A stretch of 64,000 nucleotides of DNA from an uncultured Caryophanales bacterium (GTDB lineage Bacteria; Bacillota_I; Bacilli_A; RFN20; CAG-288): NCBI GenBank assembly GCA_905211645.1, contig CAJMBK010000002.1, positions 62,001-126,000 of the forward strand. The letters are read 5' to 3'. This document shows, piece by piece, positions 46,348 to 54,901 of this stretch. The first letter of the stretch is position 1, and every line of letters starts with the position of its first letter. A program made the position numbers and the translations under genes. The notes beneath the pieces are model-generated. The model made no database searches. It was not told the DNA's origin and saw only the letters and a program-made list of their open reading frames with translations.

Positions 46348-48884
46348 TAAAAACATTCAGATTATTTCCTAGCGAATTTTATGAAGGTGCTAATAAAAAT
46401 TATTATGAAGACGATTATGTTTATTACATTGTTTCAAAAATAATTAGAGATAATAATTTTAATGTTACGGAACTAGTAGTGTATTGTGATAATTTTTATC
46501 AAAGAAATCTAAATGTTAGACAATTTAAATTTTTCATAAAAGAAAATTTTGCTACACATAATACTCCTTCAAAATTACACGCTTATTATTTGACTGAAGA
46601 ACAAATTAGTCAATTAACTATCATTGAAAAGTTTGTTGAAACTTTTGATGCTGTAACAAGTTTGGATGAGCACGAAAATGTTAATGTTATAAAACAATTT
46701 TTCGCAAGGCAATCATTTGACTTTTCACAACTTGCTCCTTATGTTCTAGCTTTTGATAAATGTAAGACGAATAGACCTAAAGAGTTTTATATCTCACTGT
46801 TTATTTCATTCATAAGAAACAAAGATGATAATTTATGTAGCCTTGAAGATTTACTTAGTAAAGTTAATCAAGTCACAACTGAAATTCCTTTATTTGTTCT
46901 TTTTGGAAAAACAACAATTAATGAACTTTTTATCGCTAATAGTCTTTACTATTTTAATGATGTGAAAGATCTACCATTAGATGTATTTGCTTCAATTTCT
47001 ATACTAAATTTTGATTTGGTTTATAAATGCATAAACTCCATTTTGCTTACCAATGAAGAATTTATTAATGATTTAAGAATCTCGATTTCTTCAATAAAGC
47101 AACATAATTTAGAAGTTATTAATTATCGTTATTCTCAAAATAAGAAAACTTTGGAAGAAATAGCTTCCATTTATAATCTTACAAGAGAAAGAATAAGACA
47201 AATTGAATTAAAAACCACAATAAAAATATTGGAAGCTACAGAAAACTTAGCTAGTGAAGCATATTTGTTTTTCCATAATAATGTTAAAGGACACGAAAAA
47301 AGGTACTGCAATAGTAGATATCTAAAACCTTTTTTTGATACAGATATGTTGTATAGTGTCTTTTTATTAATTTTGTCTAATTCTAAGTGGTTAATTAAAT
47401 ACGATTCGAAACTTGATATTATTTATGATTCTTCTTTAGTGACACCTAATGAATTAGCAGAAGAAGTGATAGATAAATTCGGTGATTATATCGTTAAACA
47501 AGATATTGAAAAATTGAATGATTTTGAAAAGCTCGTTGTTAATAGTAATTATCGCAACATTTATGATAGCGATGTTTATTTGAAACGAGGAATGAACAAA
47601 CGTGATTTCTGGGCTATTTTTATTAATAAGTTCTACCCAAATGGGTTTAAAATTATGTCAAAAGACTTTGATGTTTTGAATGAATTTATGAAAGAAACTT
47701 TTAACATAAGGGATTATACTGATTCCCGTGAAATAGATTCTTTTATTACTGCTAGTCCTAATTACTGTTTAATTGATAGAGGTACTTATAAGGCTAGAAA
47801 ATTTTGTGTACAATTACCTTCCGATTTAATAAACAAGATTATTGACTATATTATCGAAAATAAACCTACTGTTTATTATATTTCTATATATGAGAAGTTT
47901 AAATCTGAATTAATTGCTTTTGGTGTAGATAACTTTTTCTATCTTAAAGGACTTTTAGATCCAGAATTGAATGAAAATTTTATTACTAAAAGAGACTATT
48001 TAGTTTTTGGAGATAAATTAATAACAACTAACGAATCTCTTCTAAAGTTTATAAGAACAAAAACTAAGTTTAGCATTGATGATTTAAAAACTAAGTTCCC
48101 AGGTGTTAAAACTTATGTTTTTAAAAATTTAATGTATAAAGAAATTAGCAATAACTTAATACAAGTAGAGAATCAAAACTTTATTTATCTTGATAAAGTT
48201 GGTTTGTCTTTTGCCGCAATTAAGAATCTTAAAGATTTTATAGATAAACTATTTATACGTAGTGGTGATATGTTTTTATCTGCTAGAAAAATATATGCAA
48301 GGTTAGTAATTGAACAAAAAGATCTATTAAATGATTTGCTTATCGTTAAATCTAATTTTTCATTATTTTCTTTAATACAGTGTTTATTCCCAAACGACTA
48401 TAATTTCCGAAGACCGCTAATTTTTAAAGATAAATCAATTAAATTGGATTCTCAAGATATAGTTATCAAAGAATTTGTTATTCCTAAGGACAGATTTACT
48501 ACTAAAGAATTATTTAATTTCATGGATAGTAGACTATTAAATAGAGCTACTGTTGCACGAACAATCGAAAATTTTCATGAATTAATTGCTGATAATTATA
48601 TACGTATTGATAAAGAAACCTTTATTCGAAAGGAAAAATTAGGAATTACTGAGGATCAAATTAAAGAAATAGAGTCTGTTCTTGATATGATTTTTGATAC
48701 AGTGGATCAGTTAAACACACAAAGTTTTAAGGGTTATCAGATGTTTCCTGCACTCAAATTTCATTGGAACAAATACTTGTTGGTTGGAATAATCTTTACA
48801 TACTTGTCATCAAAATTTGAAATTGTAGATATTATTAGATCAAACGCAATAGGACCAACCGATTATATTATAGAAAGGATTTAG
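46344..48884 (+). CDS. Large protein with sigma-70 region-4-like helix-turn-helix and winged-helix repeats
   Basis: This 846-residue protein contains a clear sigma-70 region-4-like motif: LEEIASIYNLTRERIRQIE at about residues 270-288, the same pattern that contacts the -35 element in sigma factors. Nothing resembling sigma region 2 is seen, so it is probably not a conventional sigma factor. The C-terminal half has several stretches that look like repeated winged-helix units, about 510-575, 600-650 and 735-780 (for example RFTTKELFNFMDSRLLNRA). The gene looks even more A/T-rich than the flanks, suggesting transfer. It is coupled to the 73-aa gene and lies 3 bp before the GHKL ATPase gene. Confidence 0.72.
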   Translation: MIKTFRLFPSEFYEGANKNYYEDDYVYYIVSKIIRDNNFNVTELVVYCDNFYQRNLNVRQFKFFIKENFATHNTPSKLHAYYLTEEQISQLTIIEKFVETFDAVTSLDEHENVNVIKQFFARQSFDFSQLAPYVLAFDKCKTNRPKEFYISLFISFIRNKDDNLCSLEDLLSKVNQVTTEIPLFVLFGKTTINELFIANSLYYFNDVKDLPLDVFASISILNFDLVYKCINSILLTNEEFINDLRISISSIKQHNLEVINYRYSQNKKTLEEIASIYNLTRERIRQIELKTTIKILEATENLASEAYLFFHNNVKGHEKRYCNSRYLKPFFDTDMLYSVFLLILSNSKWLIKYDSKLDIIYDSSLVTPNELAEEVIDKFGDYIVKQDIEKLNDFEKLVVNSNYRNIYDSDVYLKRGMNKRDFWAIFINKFYPNGFKIMSKDFDVLNEFMKETFNIRDYTDSREIDSFITASPNYCLIDRGTYKARKFCVQLPSDLINKIIDYIIENKPTVYYISIYEKFKSELIAFGVDNFFYLKGLLDPELNENFITKRDYLVFGDKLITTNESLLKFIRTKTKFSIDDLKTKFPGVKTYVFKNLMYKEISNNLIQVENQNFIYLDKVGLSFAAIKNLKDFIDKLFIRSGDMFLSARKIYARLVIEQKDLLNDLLIVKSNFSLFSLIQCLFPNDYNFRRPLIFKDKSIKLDSQDIVIKEFVIPKDRFTTKELFNFMDSRLLNRATVARTIENFHELIADNYIRIDKETFIRKEKLGITEDQIKEIESVLDMIFDTVDQLNTQSFKGYQMFPALKFHWNKYLLVGIIFTYLSSKFEIVDIIRSNAIGPTDYIIERI

Positions 48885-48887
48885 AAA

Positions 48888-50801
48888 ATGAATGAACTTA
48901 AATGGAGATTTCCAGGAAATCATTTTGGTAAAGTAAGTGGATTAGATACACCAGATACTGAAACATTCAAAAAAGATGCAATTTCATCTTTAGCAAGAGA
49001 AATTTGCCAAAACTCTATCGATGCTAAAAGAAAAGGTGTAACAAATCCTGTAAAAGTTGTTTTCAAATCATTTGTAGTTGATAGAGAATTGATACCCGGT
49101 ATTGATGAGCTTTCGGCAGAAATTTTAAATTGTATGGATACTTGGAAGAATCAGAATAAAAAACTCTATTCACAATTATCCGACATGTATGATCAAATCA
49201 CTAAGGAACATATCACTTGTTTAAGAATCAGTGACTTTAATACAACAGGTCTTGTTGGTGTTTCAGAAGAAGAAAATTCAACATGGTCTTATTTAATTCA
49301 TGGTTCTGGTATTTCAGATAAGGGTGAAACTAGTGGTGGTTCTAAAGGAATTGGTAAATATGCTACTTTCGTAACTTCATACTTTAATACTGTATTTTAT
49401 TCTACTGCTACAGAAAGAAACGAAACAGGTTATGAAGGATTATGCAAGTTATGTTCATCTAAAATGCCTGGTACAACAGAAAAAACTCAAGGTTGGGGCT
49501 ACTACACTTGTAATGATAAAAACGAAGCAATTTATGGTCAATTCAATCTTGATCCTAATTTTTCTAGAGATAGGTCTGACTTTGGAACAGATATTTATGT
49601 TATTGGATTCAAAGCTCCAAATGATTGGGAAAGAGACATTATCTCGAAGATTTTAGAAAGTTTCATGAGTGCAATTGTTTACAATTGCTTGAATGTTACT
49701 ATTAATAACGTTGAGATTAATAGCCAAACATTAAAAGATGTTATTGATAATGATGAATTGATTAATAACAAAATGAAAAGTAGTATTAAGTCTCAATACT
49801 TATTACTTACAGACACTGAGCATAGATTCGAAGACACTATTACAATCGATAATTTAGGCACCGCAAAGTTGTTTTTACTTCAATTTAATGATGAAAATCA
49901 GAATTATGCAACTAATAATTGTGTAATGATTCGTTATCCATATATGAAAATTAAGGAATTGAAGAAAATTTCTCATATTCCTTGTAGTGCAATGTGTATC
50001 ATTGAAAACAACAAGTTAAATTCTTTACTTAGAAATATCGAAAATCCACAACACACAGATTGGGAATTTAGACGTATTGATAATGCTGATGAACGTGCAG
50101 AAGTTCAAAGTGTTTATAAGCAATTAATTAATGATATTCAAATTTTCGTAACAAATCATCTTGGCTCAAGTGATTCTACTGAAACTGATGTTGAAGGTGC
50201 AGGTGAATTTATTCCTGGTGTTGATTCAGGTGTTACTCAAAATCCAAATGCAAAATCTAAAAAGATTTATGATAAACCACAAATTCGTAAGAAAAAAGTT
50301 AAAATCCGAACAGTTAATCTTAAAGCAAAATTTGAAAATGAAAATGGTAACGGGTTGAAGGTTGATCAAGGCGAAGCTGGAGATGATGAAGAATTCTTAG
50401 ATGTTGGTGAGAAAGAAGTTGGTGGTCTCATTAATAATCATAAGAAATTTGTTGTCCCAGGTACTGAATCTATCAAGAATGATAGAAAAATCAATAAAAA
50501 ATCTGATTTAACCGGTGTTGTATACAGATTTTTCGCATTAGATAAAAGTAAATACATAATTACTTTCACCAGTAAATTTGATAAAGAAGAAGCTTATTTA
50601 CAATTATTTGCTATTGATGATTCTGGTGCTGCATATGATATTAATATTTTACACGCTAAAGTTAATGGCACCGATGTTACACCAGAAAGTGATTGCTCAA
50701 TTAAATTAAAGCTTAAGTATAACGAAAAAGTTACTGTTGAATTACAAACAGATCAAAATGAATTGTTCAGTGGAGAGGTAAAACTTTATGAATATAGGTA
50801 G
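48888..50801 (+). CDS. GHKL-superfamily (Hsp90/MutL-like) ATPase
   Basis: A 637-residue protein whose N-terminal third has the Bergerat ATP-binding motifs: N-box REICQNSIDA (E38, N42, D45), G1 LRISDFNTTG (D116) and G2 GGSKGIGKYA (150-159). The spacing between G1 and G2 is short, similar to MutL-like and Hsp90-like ATPases in bacterial conflict loci. Residues 435-510 form a Lys/Glu-rich linker. The last ~110 residues (from GVVYRFFALDKSKYI) look like a beta-sandwich. It is encoded between the sigma-like protein and two unknown proteins, overlapping the next gene by 14 nt. No DNA-mismatch or gyrase domain is seen. Confidence 0.85.
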   Translation: MNELKWRFPGNHFGKVSGLDTPDTETFKKDAISSLAREICQNSIDAKRKGVTNPVKVVFKSFVVDRELIPGIDELSAEILNCMDTWKNQNKKLYSQLSDMYDQITKEHITCLRISDFNTTGLVGVSEEENSTWSYLIHGSGISDKGETSGGSKGIGKYATFVTSYFNTVFYSTATERNETGYEGLCKLCSSKMPGTTEKTQGWGYYTCNDKNEAIYGQFNLDPNFSRDRSDFGTDIYVIGFKAPNDWERDIISKILESFMSAIVYNCLNVTINNVEINSQTLKDVIDNDELINNKMKSSIKSQYLLLTDTEHRFEDTITIDNLGTAKLFLLQFNDENQNYATNNCVMIRYPYMKIKELKKISHIPCSAMCIIENNKLNSLLRNIENPQHTDWEFRRIDNADERAEVQSVYKQLINDIQIFVTNHLGSSDSTETDVEGAGEFIPGVDSGVTQNPNAKSKKIYDKPQIRKKKVKIRTVNLKAKFENENGNGLKVDQGEAGDDEEFLDVGEKEVGGLINNHKKFVVPGTESIKNDRKINKKSDLTGVVYRFFALDKSKYIITFTSKFDKEEAYLQLFAIDDSGAAYDINILHAKVNGTDVTPESDCSIKLKLKYNEKVTVELQTDQNELFSGEVKLYEYR

Positions 50802-51693
50802 TAGATTATTTCCATATCCATTATTAAATAATGAAAAGTTATTTTCTCAATTTAAACAGGCAAGTTTTGCCTTGAAATATGAAGAATTTATTGATGAAAA
50901 TCGCAGTTTATATATTTTCAAGAATATTCATTGTGAGCTTTTATCTGATTATTTTTTAAGTTTGATTGCTAAAAAGTTAGTTAAAGTTGTTTGTGTCATT
51001 GAATGTGCACCTACAATGTTTAGAAAAACATATGAAATTGGCACCTCAAATAGAGATATTGAAGTTTCTTTATATGATTTAAATGGTAAAGTTAGTGTTT
51101 CTGCTTTTATTGTTGCAGTTCAAGATTTCGAGTATAAATCTGATGATTTTTTAGAAGATTATTCAGACTACAAATTTAATATCGAAAAGAATTATATTCT
51201 TGCTGTTGATGATGGTTTTACTAATAGAGTTGACTTTAACAATGAAGAAGATAGTAAGAAATCTTCCATCTTTATTGTTATTAAGAATAAGAAAATCAAA
51301 GACGAAAGTATGTTAGTTTCATATGATTCAAATAAGATTCGTATTGAATTACCTGAAAATCAATTTAATCATTATGAAAAGACAAAGCAGATTAAGAAGT
51401 TTACAAACCTTTATTTCTCACTTCTTGTTATTCCAGCATTATCAATTTGCTTAACTCAATTAAGAAAAGATGGTGTTGATGTAGATGAGTTAAGAATTGA
51501 AAACAGTTGGTTTAATGCATTCTGTATAGCATATGAAAAATTAAATAAAAGAGAAGTTGATAATCAACTTTTTAGAGATATGGATGTTCATTATGAATCT
51601 CAAAAAATATTTAATATGCCTGTAACAAAAGCATTAGATGATTTGTTCAATTTAACCATAGGCAGTTTTGGAGGTGACGATGATGAAAATTAA
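50788..51693 (+). CDS. Unknown module protein, 301 aa
   Basis: A 301-residue soluble protein that I do not recognise. It begins MNIGSRLFPYPLLNNEK, appears beta-rich to about 190 and helical after that, and ends in an acidic GSFGGDDDEN tail. No PD-(D/E)XK or other nuclease signature is certain. GGAGAGG lies in the preceding gene and the start overlaps that gene by 14 nt, a sign of stoichiometric co-expression with the GHKL ATPase. Its own end overlaps the next gene by 11 nt. Confidence 0.72.
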   Translation: MNIGSRLFPYPLLNNEKLFSQFKQASFALKYEEFIDENRSLYIFKNIHCELLSDYFLSLIAKKLVKVVCVIECAPTMFRKTYEIGTSNRDIEVSLYDLNGKVSVSAFIVAVQDFEYKSDDFLEDYSDYKFNIEKNYILAVDDGFTNRVDFNNEEDSKKSSIFIVIKNKKIKDESMLVSYDSNKIRIELPENQFNHYEKTKQIKKFTNLYFSLLVIPALSICLTQLRKDGVDVDELRIENSWFNAFCIAYEKLNKREVDNQLFRDMDVHYESQKIFNMPVTKALDDLFNLTIGSFGGDDDEN

Positions 51694-52456
51694 TATCAAA
51701 ATGTTAACTGAAGAAGCTTATTTAACATTGAAGGCTAATATTGAGGAAGTCTATAAAATGATTATGGATCATCCTTCAGATTGTACTTGGCTTAAAGGAT
51801 ATTTAGGATTTGAACCATTCGAAACCAAGAAATATGAAATCGAAGATTTTGAATTGTTAAATGATGAAGATTATTCAAAAGTTGCGTTTGATAATGCAAA
51901 ATTAATCTATGAAAATTTAAAAGAGTTACCACGTTATATTTTATGTAATTTACGTTTCTGGGCTTGGTTTACATTGGAAAAAGCATATAAGCAAGCAATT
52001 AAATGCACACCAGCAACAGGATTGACATTCTTAAATTATTCTTGGTTTGCTGGCGCGAAATCAGATATGGATAATAATTCATCCAGAAGAGATTTAATGC
52101 GTGGAGTTATGTCAAGATACTTTTTTATGATAGAAGTTTCTAAAGATGAAACACTTGCTGATAAATATGAACTTACAAAGTTTTTATTAACTTGTACTGA
52201 AGCTTACAGAAATATTATTTATCGTAATATTGGTATGTTACCAAATATTACATTGGGTTATTTAAGAGTTCTTAAAGATTTTTCAGAGAGAAATCATGTT
52301 GAATTAGTTAAGGCTCACGCACGACTTTTATTCTTAGAAGCATCTCGCTTAGGTAGTGTTAAGTTGGTTGATTTATTGGACAAAAAAGAGGTCTATGATG
52401 CACTTTATCCTAAGTTAGAATATATTCATAAATATGAATTAGGGCGTGACAAGTAA
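51683..52456 (+). CDS. Unknown module protein, 257 aa (possibly DUF6339-like)
   Basis: I start this gene at ATG 51683, six bases after GGAGGTG; the in-frame TTG at 51668 and ATG at 51680 fit less well. The protein is mostly helical, with a conserved-looking centre (CNLRFWAWFTLEKAYKQ, SRYFFMIEVSKDE) and no visible catalytic motif. Its size and N-terminus remind me of DUF6339-type proteins encoded next to GHKL ATPases; that is a recollection, not a search result. It is the last gene of the module, and a terminator follows within 60 bp. Confidence 0.72.
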   Translation: MKINIKMLTEEAYLTLKANIEEVYKMIMDHPSDCTWLKGYLGFEPFETKKYEIEDFELLNDEDYSKVAFDNAKLIYENLKELPRYILCNLRFWAWFTLEKAYKQAIKCTPATGLTFLNYSWFAGAKSDMDNNSSRRDLMRGVMSRYFFMIEVSKDETLADKYELTKFLLTCTEAYRNIIYRNIGMLPNITLGYLRVLKDFSERNHVELVKAHARLLFLEASRLGSVKLVDLLDKKEVYDALYPKLEYIHKYELGRDK

Positions 52457-52509
52457 CGTAAAATTTTGATTTTAAATTATTGAATCTAGAGTAGTTTCAT
52501 TATAAAAAA

Positions 52510-52547
52510 GGATGTTTCCTATCAGTTTAGGGAACATCCATTTTATT
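52510..52547. terminator. Terminator at the end of the GHKL module
   Basis: GGATGTTTCC (52510-52519) pairs with GGGAACATCC (52530-52539), followed by ATTTTATTTT. An A-run in front also allows minus-strand termination. Confidence 0.8.
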
Positions 52548-52811
52548 TTAATTTTTAGGTTTAAGACAAAATACAGCATATAAAGGAATTGATTTAATTC
52601 CGTTCACATATCCGAAATTTCTTCCGGACATTCTTATTGAAAATTTAGGTGAATAATTTTTAATATATGTTTGCAAACTTTTTGCTTTAACATTTTCTAC
52701 TGATTTAACTTCAACTGAAATTGATGAAGTTTCTTGTTGAATTACAAAGTCAATTTCAGCTGTGTTTCCTGATGACCAATAATGTAAGTCAAAGCCATTT
52801 AAAATTTAACC
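52548..52811 (-). pseudogene. C-terminal remnant of a DUF4143-family AAA ATPase
   Basis: The minus strand from about 52811 to the TAA at 52550-52548 encodes about 85 residues that read as the end of a DUF4143 protein: LHYWSSGNTAEIDFVI, ISVEVKSVENVKAKSL and IKSIPLYAVFCL. The E-I-D-F-V and E-V-K strands are the family's PD-(D/E)XK-like core. No start codon or AAA domain is found upstream and the frame is closed by a stop, so only the 3' end survives. It marks earlier turnover of genes at this site. Confidence 0.75.
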
Positions 52812-52825
52812 TTAACTATTAAACG

Positions 52826-52843
52826 TGTTCTTATATGAGAACA
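52826..52843 (+). promoter_or_regulatory. Palindrome upstream of the WYL regulator gene
   Basis: TGTTCT, 6 bp, AGAACA: a perfect inverted repeat about 65 bp before the regulator's ATG. It suits an autoregulatory operator of the dimeric WYL protein encoded next to it; binding is an inference. Confidence 0.5.
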
Positions 52844-52906
52844 TAATGCAGCACTTATGTGTTATCCTTTTTATATACGTTATCATTTAAGCGTGGAGGA
52901 AATAAT

Positions 52907-54205
52907 ATGGCATTTTCAGATACCAGAATTCATCAAATTGAATTATTACTTACTTTAGACTATTTGCTAAGGTTCACGGATGAAGACCATCCAGCAACTC
53001 AACAAGATATCTGTAGACACGCTACCAACTTTGGATTGAAATACGACGCAAAAGCAAAAAGTGGTAACGACGTTAGAAGGCAAAGAATTGCCGATTGCCT
53101 TAAATTCTTAATGGATGTCACAACCAAATTCTCTGAAGAAGTTCCGTTTGTTTTAGAAACAACACCTTCAGGCAAATATTATATCGACCAAAAGAATTAT
53201 TTAAGCGAAGAACAAATCATTAAGATTTTAGCGGCTATTCAAAATGATAAATACACTCAAGACGAAGACACAGAGTTTTTAATTGAAAGACTGTTAGATT
53301 CTCTATCAAACGTTTATAATCGTGACCATTATAAGAATGAATTAAACAAACTCAAAAAAGGTGTAAAAAAATATAATTTCGAAACCAATAGGAAGATTAG
53401 ACTTGTTAATAAAGCATTTAATGATGGAAAAATGTTGAAGATTAGATGGGAAATTCGTGATAGAAACAAAGTCGACATCCATGTCTATGACTTCTGGTAT
53501 AGGGTTTATAAAATTATGGAATATAGAAACAAACCATATGCAATTTTAATTCCAATCAATACAGGCGACATTATTTTCTTCAAAGGTTTTATGTTTGATA
53601 CAATCGAAAATCTTAAAATTCCTAAAGGGCCAGATAAAGATGTCTTATGCGATGATTTTGATGAAAAAAGAGACTTAGATAAATTGTTTAGAGAAAAATC
53701 TAGATGGGCGAGTAAATACTACGACTCACCAGAATCTATGATTGAAGAAAACAAAATGCCCGTGAGTGGTATTGCCTATAGAACAAGCTTCTATGTTAAA
53801 AAGTGTTTCTTGAAATTTGTAAAGCCTTCATATGAAGAGTTCTTCTCGACAAACTTTGAATGTACTCCGTGTACTTCATTTGATACTGTTGAACTCAAAG
53901 ATATTGACCCAAATAAGAATAAAAACGACTTCATTATTCCTCATCCACTTAAGCCAGGAGAAGAGCCCGAATATTTTGTGATGAGTACATTTATTGACCC
54001 AGACGCATTTATGTCATGGTTAGTAAGCGATGTTCATGGCAATGGACGTGTTTGCATTTCCGATATGGTAGTAGTGGTTGGACCAGAAACATTTAATAGA
54101 AGACTTTATGATTTCTATATCGGTCACGCTAAAAAATATATTAATCGTTTAAAGCCAGAAGATGTTGAAAGAATTAATGAATCAACAGATAGATTCTTAA
54201 AATAG
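52907..54205 (+). CDS. WYL-domain transcriptional regulator
   Basis: A 432-residue protein with an N-terminal winged helix (about 5-85; TRIHQIELLLTLDYLLRF, then a long insert and VRRQRIADCLKFLMD) and a WYL-type ligand-sensing domain in the middle (about 150-250; KMLKIRWEIRDRNKVDIHVY, YRVYKIMEYRNKPYAIL). An additional C-terminal region follows. WYL regulators such as BrxR and CapW repress neighbouring phage-defence operons. Start ATG 52907 follows GGAGGA; the longer frame from 52859 has no ribosome site. The next gene starts 12 bp later, so it is co-transcribed. Target genes are not proven. Confidence 0.8.
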   Translation: MAFSDTRIHQIELLLTLDYLLRFTDEDHPATQQDICRHATNFGLKYDAKAKSGNDVRRQRIADCLKFLMDVTTKFSEEVPFVLETTPSGKYYIDQKNYLSEEQIIKILAAIQNDKYTQDEDTEFLIERLLDSLSNVYNRDHYKNELNKLKKGVKKYNFETNRKIRLVNKAFNDGKMLKIRWEIRDRNKVDIHVYDFWYRVYKIMEYRNKPYAILIPINTGDIIFFKGFMFDTIENLKIPKGPDKDVLCDDFDEKRDLDKLFREKSRWASKYYDSPESMIEENKMPVSGIAYRTSFYVKKCFLKFVKPSYEEFFSTNFECTPCTSFDTVELKDIDPNKNKNDFIIPHPLKPGEEPEYFVMSTFIDPDAFMSWLVSDVHGNGRVCISDMVVVVGPETFNRRLYDFYIGHAKKYINRLKPEDVERINESTDRFLK

Positions 54206-54217
54206 GAGGAATATATA

Positions 54218-54520
54218 ATGGATTTTGTTTATGTGTACGTTAAATTGACGGATAAAGCTAACAAAGGCTCAGCCTTGTATTGGTGCGACCCTAAAGATCC
54301 TGAAGACTGGTTAGCTAAAGATCTTAGAATGTCTAAAAACAGCCACGGAGGATGGGAGACATCTTTACAAAAAATTGGTGAAGCAGGATTTGATTTGGTG
54401 AGTGTTACTCCATATCAAAAGAATACCAGGGGTGGGGAATTTGGGCGCATGACTAAAATCGAGAATATTTATATCTTTAAAAGAAGAGATGAATTTGAAA
54501 CTACAGAACTTTCTGATTAA
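54218..54520 (+). CDS. Small hypothetical protein, 100 aa
   Basis: A 100-residue protein preceded by AGGAGG and encoded 12 bp after the WYL regulator gene. It is probably a small alpha/beta domain (MDFVYVYVKLTDKANKGSAL; WETSLQKIGEAGFDLVSVTP) and ends in an acidic tail. No signal peptide or known motif. Its place downstream of a WYL regulator suggests a co-regulated accessory or defence-related product, but no function can be stated. Confidence 0.6.
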   Translation: MDFVYVYVKLTDKANKGSALYWCDPKDPEDWLAKDLRMSKNSHGGWETSLQKIGEAGFDLVSVTPYQKNTRGGEFGRMTKIENIYIFKRRDEFETTELSD

Positions 54521-54647
54521 GGAAATGTACTGTTAAAAGAACACAAAGCAGTTTGAAAAATAGCAGCTTTTATTTTGTGAATAAAATACTAAGTGAAAGG
54601 AGAAACAACCATGAAAGATAATAAAAAAAGAAAGAAGGGTTGATAAC

Positions 54648-54863
54648 TTGGATATCAAAGCATTTGTTAAAAAGGTTTTTCAAGAAAGCTCATGGTTAAT
54701 GGCCAAACTTGCTGCATCTCCAGAAGATGAAGGTGAGTGTTTTGTTGATATGGCAAGGCCCATCTCCATCAAAAGATTAAATGAATTATATGGGGATTTG
54801 GTTGAGGATAGAATTGTTGAAAGACTAAATAATGAAATTGATGAATTCAATAGAATTGTTTAA
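54648..54863 (+). CDS. Small hypothetical protein, 71 aa
   Basis: TTG 54648 opens 71 codons for an acidic, helical protein (VFQESSWLMAKLAASPEDEG; ELYGDLVEDRIVERLNNEID). A weak AAGAAGGG lies 9-10 nt upstream. Composition is protein-like, but there is no recognised family. It may be a relic of the adjacent decayed locus. Confidence 0.45.
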   Translation: MDIKAFVKKVFQESSWLMAKLAASPEDEGECFVDMARPISIKRLNELYGDLVEDRIVERLNNEIDEFNRIV

Positions 54864-54901
54864 ATCGAAAACATTCTAAAGTTGAGTGATATGCTTCATA
54901 A

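Noticed and set aside
46126..52456. Assignment of the GHKL module to a named system such as MZA
   Set aside because: A MutL-like ATPase is present, but no Z1 helicase, AIPR protein or other diagnostic component is visible.
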